A stretch of DNA of 55,555 bases from contig PAOU01000011.1 of NCBI GenBank assembly GCA_002708085.1, forward strand, positions 1-55,555, in the 5' to 3' direction. Position numbers and translations under genes: made by a program. Source of the stretch: Dehalococcoidia bacterium (GTDB lineage Bacteria > Chloroflexota > Dehalococcoidia > Lucifugimonadales > Lucifugimonadaceae). Shown piece after piece: positions 48,287-55,555 of this stretch. The notes beneath the pieces were generated by a model. It did not search any database and had not been told where the DNA came from. It saw only the letters and a program-made list of their open reading frames with translations. How positions within the stretch are numbered: the stretch's first letter is position 1; each line of letters starts with the position of its first letter.

Positions 48287-49504
48287 ATGAGTAAATCAAA
48301 AAAAATAGCCATTTTAGCCTATAGTGGTGGCTTAGATTCGACTATCTCTATAGATTGGATTAAAAAAAATTATGATTTTGATGTTATTGCACTTACAGTA
48401 GGTTTGGGTAATGGAGGATTATCTCAAGATTTGATAGATAGAGCTAAAAGAGCAGGTGCGGTTGATTGTATCCAAGAGGATGTAAGTGATGAATTTATAA
48501 GAAATTATGTTTTTCCCTCATTAAGAGCAGGTGCTATATATGAAAATCAATATTTATTAGCTACTGCTTTAGGCAGGCCTCTAATTGCCAAGAAATTAGT
48601 TGAAGTAGCTAGAAGATTTGATGCTGTTGCTGTAGCTCATGGCTGTACTGGAAAAGGAAATGATCAAGTTAGATTAGATTCTGCAATTAAAACTCTTTCA
48701 TATGAAAACCCCTTATTAATTATTGCTCCTGCTCGTGAGGGCAAAATGACAAGAGATGAAGAAAAGAAATATGCTGAAAAATTAAATATTCAATTGCCAG
48801 GAGTTGGAGAAAAAATTTATTCAATTGATCGCAATTTATGGGGAGTTGCAATTGAGGGAGAAGATTTAGAAGATCCTTGGAGCAAGCCACCTGAAGATGC
48901 ATATATAATTACAAAATCCCCTAATGATGCCCCAGAAGAACCAATGGATTTGATAATAGCATTTAATTCTGGAAACCCTATTTCCTTGAATGGAGAAACT
49001 TTAAGTCCTGTTGACTTGGTGGGAAATCTTAATGAAATTGCTGGTGAACATGGAATAGGGAGAATAGATCATATAGAAAACAGATTGGTTGGAATAAAAT
49101 CTAGAGAAGTCTATGAAACTCCAGGCGCAACAGTTTTGGATCTATCTTTGATGGCACTAGAAAAATCAATATTAACTAAAGAACAATTGAGGATTAAATC
49201 TTATATTAGTCAACAGTATGCTGATTTAGTGTATGAGGGAAAATGGTTTTCGGGTTTGAGGGAAAATCTTGATGCATTTGTTAATAGTTCAATGAAATAT
49301 GTTTCTGGAGAAGTGAGAATCAGATTATTTAAAGGTAATGCATCTGTGAATGGTTTGAGATCCCAATATTCTTTGTACAACTATGATTTAGCTACTTATT
49401 CTGAGGAAGATAAATTTGATCATCACTCTGCAACTGGTTTTATTGATATATTTAGCCTTCCAAGTCAGTTGCAAAGGCATAAACAACCCCCTGATAATAG
49501 TTAA
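48287..49504 (+). CDS. argG: Argininosuccinate synthase
   Basis: ILAYSGGLDSTISIDWI, HGCTGKGNDQVRLD, LMALEKSILTKEQ. Confidence 0.95.
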   Translation: MSKSKKIAILAYSGGLDSTISIDWIKKNYDFDVIALTVGLGNGGLSQDLIDRAKRAGAVDCIQEDVSDEFIRNYVFPSLRAGAIYENQYLLATALGRPLIAKKLVEVARRFDAVAVAHGCTGKGNDQVRLDSAIKTLSYENPLLIIAPAREGKMTRDEEKKYAEKLNIQLPGVGEKIYSIDRNLWGVAIEGEDLEDPWSKPPEDAYIITKSPNDAPEEPMDLIIAFNSGNPISLNGETLSPVDLVGNLNEIAGEHGIGRIDHIENRLVGIKSREVYETPGATVLDLSLMALEKSILTKEQLRIKSYISQQYADLVYEGKWFSGLRENLDAFVNSSMKYVSGEVRIRLFKGNASVNGLRSQYSLYNYDLATYSEEDKFDHHSATGFIDIFSLPSQLQRHKQPPDNS

Positions 49505-49513
49505 ATTTGTGAA

Positions 49514-50902
49514 ATGAATAAAAAAGATAAAGATTTAGTTTCTATAGTACGTGGATCTGTAAGCAATTCTGACTTTACTAAGTCAATACACTTTGACAAG
49601 AGATTGTATAAACAAGATATTCTATCTTCTCAGGTCCATGCTTTGGTCTTAGAAAAATTAGGAATTTTAGATGAAAAAGAAAGAGAAAAATTGATTGGAA
49701 GTTTAAATATCATCAAAGAAGAAATCGAATCAGGAGAATTTGTTTGGAAAGACCAATATGAAGATATTCATATGAACATAGAAGCTAGATTAAATGAAAT
49801 AGTAGGATCATTATCAGGAAAGTTACATACTGGAAGATCTAGAAATGAGCAAATATCTACAGATACCAGGATGTATGTAAAAGATGCTATAGGAGAAATT
49901 AAAAAATTAATTGTTAATCTTCAAGCTTCATTAGTAGATATTTCTGAATTAAATTCATCTTTAATTATTCCAGGCTATACTCATTTACAAAGAGCTCAAC
50001 CAGTAACTTTAGGACATCATTTTTTGGCATATTTTCATATGCTAGAAAGAGATTATGAAAGATTCGTAAGAGCTTATAATGTATCAGATGTTTTGGTTTT
50101 AGGTAGTGGGGCTTTATCTGGAAATACTTTTAAAATCGATAGGAAATTTCTTGCTAAAGAATTGGGCTTTTCTAGAATCAGTCAAAATAGTTTAGATGCA
50201 GTCTCTGATCGTGATTTTGTACTTGATTTTGTTTATTCTTGTATGTCATGCATGATTCATCTTTCTAAGTTGGCCGAAGAATTGATATTATGGTCTTCGT
50301 CTGAATTCTCATTTTTAAATATAGGGGAAGAATTTACTACTGGTTCTAGTATGATGCCTCAAAAAAGAAATCCAGATTTTGCAGAATTAGTGAGAGGAAA
50401 AACTGGTAGATCTATAGGATCTTTGGTATCTCTAGCTACTACTCTTAAAGCACTTCCATTGTCTTATAACAGAGATTTACAGGAAGATAAGGAGCCATTA
50501 TTTGATTCATTTGACACTCTTAGGGATTCTCTTAATGTCATGGTGGGTTTAATTCAATCATTAACTTTCAATGATTCTAGAATTAATGAAGTGATTAATG
50601 ATAGTTTTATGATAGCTACTGATTTGGCGGACTATTTAGTCAAGAAGGGAATGCCATTTAGGGAAGCATATGCTAAAGTGGCACTTGAATTGAAAAAAGT
50701 AATGTCAACAAAAAAATCTTTTAATGATTTAAAACTGAAAGATTTAAAAAAGATAAGCAAATTGTTTGAAAAAGATGTTTTAGATATAACCATAGAAGAT
50801 GTTGTTAATTCTAGGGATGGTATAGGTGGAACTTCGTTTTCTAGTGTTTCTAAAGCTATCAAAGAAGCAAGAAGTTTATTGAATAAAAAGAAAAGTTTTT
50901 AA
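49514..50902 (+). CDS. argH: Argininosuccinate lyase
   Basis: KLHTGRSRNEQISTDTRMYVKD, PGYTHLQRAQPVTLGHH, TGSSMMPQKRNPDFAELVRGK. Confidence 0.96.
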   Translation: MNKKDKDLVSIVRGSVSNSDFTKSIHFDKRLYKQDILSSQVHALVLEKLGILDEKEREKLIGSLNIIKEEIESGEFVWKDQYEDIHMNIEARLNEIVGSLSGKLHTGRSRNEQISTDTRMYVKDAIGEIKKLIVNLQASLVDISELNSSLIIPGYTHLQRAQPVTLGHHFLAYFHMLERDYERFVRAYNVSDVLVLGSGALSGNTFKIDRKFLAKELGFSRISQNSLDAVSDRDFVLDFVYSCMSCMIHLSKLAEELILWSSSEFSFLNIGEEFTTGSSMMPQKRNPDFAELVRGKTGRSIGSLVSLATTLKALPLSYNRDLQEDKEPLFDSFDTLRDSLNVMVGLIQSLTFNDSRINEVINDSFMIATDLADYLVKKGMPFREAYAKVALELKKVMSTKKSFNDLKLKDLKKISKLFEKDVLDITIEDVVNSRDGIGGTSFSSVSKAIKEARSLLNKKKSF

Positions 50903-50907
50903 TTTTT

Positions 50908-51585
50908 ATGTGTAAAAATTTAACTCTTTCAGCATCTATAATTTCTGGTGATTTCCTAAAAATAGGAGAACAGTTGGATGAATTGATGCAAACTGATTGT
51001 AATGAAATTCACTATGATGTTATGGATGGTCATTTTGTTTCAAATTTATCTGCAGGTCCTGTGATCCTTGATTCTATTAAAGAAAAAATTAAATGTAATA
51101 TAGATATTCATTTAATGGTAAAAAATCCTTTATCTTACATTCAAGATTTTTCAAAAATTGGAGCAGATGTGATTACATTTCATATAGAAAGTGATGATGA
51201 GCCTATAAATGTGATTAATAAAATTAAGGAATTAGGCATGTATTCTGCTATAGCATTAAACCCTGAAACAGATTGGCGAGCAATAGAGCCTTTAATGAAA
51301 TACTTAGACAGAATTCTTTTTATGACTGTAGTTCCTGGAGCATCTGGAAGATCTTTTGAATATGATGTGATAGAAAAAATTAAAAATTTTGTAGAGAATA
51401 ACAAGGGATTTCTGAATGCTGAAAAACTTTTTCAGATAGGGGTCGATGGAGGTATTTCTAAAGATACTGCAAAAATAGCTGTAGATGCTGGTGCCAATCT
51501 TTTGATATCTGGTTCATCAATATTTTGGGATGATGAAAAAAGTATTTCAGAATGTGTTTCAGAAATTATTGAATCCACTAAATAA
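50908..51585 (+). CDS. rpe: Ribulose-phosphate 3-epimerase
   Basis: LSASIISGDFLKIGEQL, HYDVMDGHFVSNLSAGPVI, DIHLMVKNP, VDGGISKDTAKIAVDAGANLLISGSSIF. Confidence 0.95.
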   Translation: MCKNLTLSASIISGDFLKIGEQLDELMQTDCNEIHYDVMDGHFVSNLSAGPVILDSIKEKIKCNIDIHLMVKNPLSYIQDFSKIGADVITFHIESDDEPINVINKIKELGMYSAIALNPETDWRAIEPLMKYLDRILFMTVVPGASGRSFEYDVIEKIKNFVENNKGFLNAEKLFQIGVDGGISKDTAKIAVDAGANLLISGSSIFWDDEKSISECVSEIIESTK

Positions 51586-51608
51586 AAATTAATATATTAT
51601 AAAAAAAC

Positions 51609-53267
51609 ATGAATCCTAAGATTGGCCTTGAGCCTAATGAATTAATTGATTTAATAGAAGTTTTTTGTCAAACCCTAGAAGAACATCGAGAAAGTATAAA
51701 TTCTCTTAATGTTTTTCCTGTTCCAGATGGTGATACAGGTACGAATATGTTCTTCACTATAAAGGGGATTAGAGACTATATTTCAGAAGATACGAAGAGT
51801 TTAGACTTAGCTTCAATGGTTAAACTATTGTCTAAGTGGGCATTACTATCTGCTAGAGGTAATAGTGGATTATTAATAGCTCAATTATTTAAAGGGTTAG
51901 CTTTCGCATTAAATGATGACGATTTGTTAGGGCCAAAACAGTTTGTTAAGGCATTGATTAAAACCACTGAGTTTGCTTATGAATCAATGCCTAATCCACA
52001 AGAAGGAACCATTCTTACGGTATTAAAAGAATCAGCTAATGCAAGTGATAAAAGTCTTTCAAAGAATCCAGATGATTTGATATATATTTGGAAAATAGCT
52101 AATGATATCGCAAAGAAAACGGTTGATGATACTCCTAACCAAATGGAACTCTTGAAAAAAGCAGGCGTAGTAGATGCTGGAGGATATGGATTGTCTTTAA
52201 TGTTAGAAGCTTCATTCAATTGTTTATTTAGAGATCAAGAAGGAAACATTATTTTTTCTATTCCTTCTGATAAGAGTTTATATATTCCTGAAGTGATAAA
52301 GCATAAACCTATTGAAAAAGAATTTCTACAGTCTGTAGAGGATGAATCTTGGGGCTTTTGTACATCATTTGTTATTCAAGGATCATCTATCAATATTGAT
52401 CATGTAAAAGATGATTTAAATAAAAAAGGAAAGTCACTTGTAGTTACAGGTGATACTGAATTATTAAAAATCCATATTCATGTGGAAAATCCTGATGAAA
52501 TAATAAAGTATTCTCAAAAATTTGGAGATATTTCTCATGAAGATATTCAGAACATGAATCTTCAAACTTCAGAGTTTAATCATAGTCAAAATGAAGAAAT
52601 TCAAGTTGTAGAGGTAGCTTTAATTGTGTTTGCTAGAGAACCTATTTTACGTCAAAGGTTTCGTGAAATAACTCCAGATCATCTAGAATTTATTGAGGTT
52701 TCAGAAGATTCCTCACCAAGTGTTCAAGATATATTAGATTCAATAGAGAATAGTAAAGGAAAAAATGTTATTTTACTTCCCAATCATAAAGATCTTATAG
52801 AAATTTGTAATCAGGCTCTTTTATTAACTTCAAAAAATTCTTCTCAAATTCCAACAAAAAATTTTATTGAAGGAATATCTTCTGTGCTGGCATTTACTTC
52901 TGGAAAAAGTTATGACATCAATATTAAATCAATGAATAGAGCTATAGAAGATATTAAAACTTGTTCAGTAAAAGTTGCTGTAAAAACCCTTGAATATAAT
53001 GGTCTTAATATTGAAGAAGGTGACTATATAGGGTTTATTGAAAATAATTTAATTGCTAAAAATTCTGATAAAAATGAAGTTCTAAAAAAAATAATTAGCA
53101 ATATTGATATAGATCAAAAATTGATTTCTATTTATGCAGGAAATAATATAATTATGGATGATGCTTTTGATTTATTGAATCAATTACAATTACAATTTCC
53201 TAAATCAGAGTTTGATTTAATAGAGTCTGGGCAATATGATAGTGAGTACTTTATCGGAATTGAATAA
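51609..53267 (+). CDS. fakA: DAK2 domain / fatty acid kinase FakA-like protein
   Basis: INSLNVFPVPDGDTGTNMFFTI, LLSARGNSGLLIAQLFKG, VVDAGGYGLSLML. Confidence 0.88.
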   Translation: MNPKIGLEPNELIDLIEVFCQTLEEHRESINSLNVFPVPDGDTGTNMFFTIKGIRDYISEDTKSLDLASMVKLLSKWALLSARGNSGLLIAQLFKGLAFALNDDDLLGPKQFVKALIKTTEFAYESMPNPQEGTILTVLKESANASDKSLSKNPDDLIYIWKIANDIAKKTVDDTPNQMELLKKAGVVDAGGYGLSLMLEASFNCLFRDQEGNIIFSIPSDKSLYIPEVIKHKPIEKEFLQSVEDESWGFCTSFVIQGSSINIDHVKDDLNKKGKSLVVTGDTELLKIHIHVENPDEIIKYSQKFGDISHEDIQNMNLQTSEFNHSQNEEIQVVEVALIVFAREPILRQRFREITPDHLEFIEVSEDSSPSVQDILDSIENSKGKNVILLPNHKDLIEICNQALLLTSKNSSQIPTKNFIEGISSVLAFTSGKSYDINIKSMNRAIEDIKTCSVKVAVKTLEYNGLNIEEGDYIGFIENNLIAKNSDKNEVLKKIISNIDIDQKLISIYAGNNIIMDDAFDLLNQLQLQFPKSEFDLIESGQYDSEYFIGIE

Positions 53268-53306
53268 ATTGATATTCTAGAATAAGATAATTTTAAGGAG
53301 ATTGAA

Positions 53307-54185
53307 GTGTCTACAGCAATTGTTACAGATAGTGCCGCTGATATACCTGCGGATCTTTTAAAAAAGAATAATATAACTGAAGTTCCTGTTATAGTGAATT
53401 TCGGAGATGAATCCTTCAAAGAAAATGTCGATTTATCGGCTGATGATTTTTATGAAAGATTGCAAAATTCTAAAGAGTTTCCTACCACATCTCAACCAGC
53501 AGTTGGGGATTTTATAGATGTTTATACTAATTTAGCTAAGAAGCATGATTCTATAATTTCTATTCATATCTCATCCAAATTAAGTGGCACATTTAATGCT
53601 GCTGAACAAGCAGCTAAAGAAGTAGGAAATTCCAAATGCAATATTACAGTTGTAGATACTTTAAGTGTGAGTATGGGAACTGGATTGATAGCTTTAGAAG
53701 TTGCTAAGTCAGTCAAGTCGGGAATGAAATCTGCAGATGCTGTAAATTATGCTAACGAGTTATCAGAAAAAGGAAAAATATTCGTTGCTGTAAGTACTTT
53801 GGAATACCTGAAAAAAGGTGGCAGAATAAAAGGTGCCGCTGCTCTTATTGGTGGATTTCTAAATGTTAAGCCTATTTTAACGAATGTTGATGGTCTAGTT
53901 GAGAATTGGGCTAAACCAAGAACAATGTTGAGGGCTTTATCTCAGATTCGAGATGCAGCTGAAGGTTATGTAAATATTCAAAATATGGCTGTTTTGCATA
54001 CAACTCAAGGTTTTGATGCAAGAGCATTAGCTAGTTCTTTAGCAGATCATAAATATGATGGTGAAATCTTAAGATCACAGTTTGGTCCTGCTTTAGGAGC
54101 TCACTTAGGTCCAGGTGCAGTTGGAGTGATGTTTATTGGCGATGTTCCTTCTGATGAAGAAAAAGATGAAGAGGAAGAGGAATAA
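53307..54185 (+). CDS. DegV family protein (FakB-like fatty-acid-binding)
   Basis: AIVTDSAADIPADLLKKNNITEVPVIVNFGDESFKE, SIHISSKLSGTFNAAEQAA, VSTLEYLKKGGRIKGAAALIGG. GTG start; acidic C-terminal tail. Confidence 0.93.
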   Translation: MSTAIVTDSAADIPADLLKKNNITEVPVIVNFGDESFKENVDLSADDFYERLQNSKEFPTTSQPAVGDFIDVYTNLAKKHDSIISIHISSKLSGTFNAAEQAAKEVGNSKCNITVVDTLSVSMGTGLIALEVAKSVKSGMKSADAVNYANELSEKGKIFVAVSTLEYLKKGGRIKGAAALIGGFLNVKPILTNVDGLVENWAKPRTMLRALSQIRDAAEGYVNIQNMAVLHTTQGFDARALASSLADHKYDGEILRSQFGPALGAHLGPGAVGVMFIGDVPSDEEKDEEEEE

Positions 54186-54218
54186 ATTCATTATCTTTCC
54201 GTTTAAATTTATTTTTTA

Positions 54219-55555
54219 ATGGAATCTTTTATAGACCATAACAACAAATCGATTAATCTATTAATTCGTATTCTTGGTTTAGAGAAACTTAATTCTTATT
54301 CTAATAGGGCAGTCACAGGTGGATTAGATGAATTTCTTAGAATTCATAAAAAATCTTTAGAGGCTTGTTTGAAGTTATACCCTATTAAAAATTCTTCATA
54401 TTTTAGATTGTCTCCTGAAATGAGGAAAAATTGGGCTGAGAAGGTTGAAGAAAAATATTCTAGGGATAGAAAATCAATATTAAATTTCTCTAAAAAGAAT
54501 AGAAGTAAACTGAAGAGTAAAAATGCTCTAATAAAAAATCAAATTTCAAGTGAACTTACTCTAAATACTCCTCTTTCAGATTTAAAATTTATACATTCAA
54601 TTGGAAGAAGGAAATTAAAAACATTGAATATTTCTACTCTAAAAGATTTATTAATGTATTTTCCTAGAAAACATATTGATTATTCTTCTGTTTCCAAAAT
54701 AAACAATTCAATTATTGATCAAGAAACTACAATAGTTGCTCAGTTTATTTCTATTAAAGCAGATGGGAATTTTAAATTGAAATCTACTAAAGCAATTGTT
54801 AGTGATGGTACTGGAAATATTCAAATTACCTGGTTTGGACAACCTTATTTGGCTAAACAATTTAAGATAAGTAACTGGATTGTATTGAGCGGAAAGATAG
54901 GAAATATTGGAAGAAAACTTACTATGGATAACCCAGAATATGAATTACTTAATTCAGGGTTTCTTAAAAGAGAAAATTTAATTCATGCGGGTAACTTATT
55001 ACCTGTTTATCCTTCAAATAGTGATTTGGCACAGAGAACGATTAGAAATGCAGTAGCAAAATCTTTAGATAAAGGGATTCCTTTAATTGAAGAATTTCTT
55101 CCAATAGAAATAAGAAATAAATTTCATTTAGTAGAACTTCAAACAGCTATTCAAGATATGCATTTACCTCCTAATATGGATAGATTTTTTAATGCTAAAA
55201 AAAGATTCTCTTTTGATGAATTATTTTTGAATCAATTAAATGTTCTTAGAAGAAAATCTAAACGTCAAATATCTTCTTATGCTAATTCAATTTCTTTAAA
55301 TGATAATTCTTTAGATACTTTCTTTTCGAGATTAGAATTTCAATTGACGAAAGATCAATTAAAAGCAATTAATGAAATAATGAACGACTTGAATTCTAAA
55401 AAACCTATGGGAAGACTACTTCAGGGTGAAGTTGGAAGCGGGAAAACTATTGTAGCTTTAACATCTCTTTTTGCTACAGCTAAGTGTGGATACCAAGGAG
55501 TATTAATGGTACCCACAGAGATATTAGCTGAACAGCATTTTTTAAATATAAAGAA
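54219..55555 (+). CDS. recG: ATP-dependent DNA helicase RecG, N-terminal part; 3' end outside window
   Basis: Open to the window edge: LSDLKFIHSIGRRKLKTLNISTLKDLLMYFPRKHIDYS (wedge domain) and MGRLLQGEVGSGKTIVALTSLFATAKCGYQGVLMVPTEILAEQHF (Walker A). Not in the supplied ORF list. Confidence 0.92.
   Translation, partial: MESFIDHNNKSINLLIRILGLEKLNSYSNRAVTGGLDEFLRIHKKSLEACLKLYPIKNSSYFRLSPEMRKNWAEKVEEKYSRDRKSILNFSKKNRSKLKSKNALIKNQISSELTLNTPLSDLKFIHSIGRRKLKTLNISTLKDLLMYFPRKHIDYSSVSKINNSIIDQETTIVAQFISIKADGNFKLKSTKAIVSDGTGNIQITWFGQPYLAKQFKISNWIVLSGKIGNIGRKLTMDNPEYELLNSGFLKRENLIHAGNLLPVYPSNSDLAQRTIRNAVAKSLDKGIPLIEEFLPIEIRNKFHLVELQTAIQDMHLPPNMDRFFNAKKRFSFDELFLNQLNVLRRKSKRQISSYANSISLNDNSLDTFFSRLEFQLTKDQLKAINEIMNDLNSKKPMGRLLQGEVGSGKTIVALTSLFATAKCGYQGVLMVPTEILAEQHFLNIK

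Noticed and set aside
1-55555. tRNA, rRNA, CRISPR, transposon, prophage or toxin-antitoxin elements
   Set aside because: None was recognised by eye. Spacers are too short for RNA genes, no clustered repeats with spacers were seen, and no transposase/integrase motifs appear. A tRNAscan/Infernal run would be needed to exclude small RNAs formally.

Overview
This is a compact, AT-rich bacterial chromosome segment. The gene order (dgt-dnaG-rpoD, fakA/fakB-recG) is compatible with a streamlined marine Chloroflexota/SAR202-like genome, but the taxonomy is only a guess. About 50 protein-coding genes are packed almost end to end. I saw no rRNA, tRNA, CRISPR array, prophage or transposon.

Main blocks: (i) the end of a xanthine-dehydrogenase-type molybdoenzyme subunit, a MoaD/ThiS protein, ThpR-like, IleRS and HtrA-like genes; (ii) TrkH with several RCK/USP-like proteins; (iii) a long minus-strand directon, mazG-lysA-holB-cmk-plsC-glmS-dgt-dnaG-rpoD; (iv) an epimerase, recF and sir2; (v) lysC, thrB and trxB; (vi) a surface-glycan locus with a nonulosonic-acid-type operon (NeuB, HAD phosphatase, SDR, NeuA-like, transketolase), glycosyltransferases, a sugar transferase and an O-antigen-ligase-like protein; (vii) argJ-argB-argD-argG-argH; (viii) rpe, fakA, fakB and recG.

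The most notable observations come from reading past the supplied ORF boundaries. Both recF and a holB-like gene have complete, family-consistent N-termini (including Walker A) only if translation starts at ATT, each behind a well-spaced GGAG/GGAGG. argJ is broken at an in-phase A_AAA_AAA heptamer. cmk has an in-frame TAA followed by 19 plausible C-terminal codons. All six convergent gene junctions overlap or are 1 nt apart, leaving no intergenic room for intrinsic terminators. The nonulosonic-acid operon contains a full-length transketolase and no NeuC-type epimerase.
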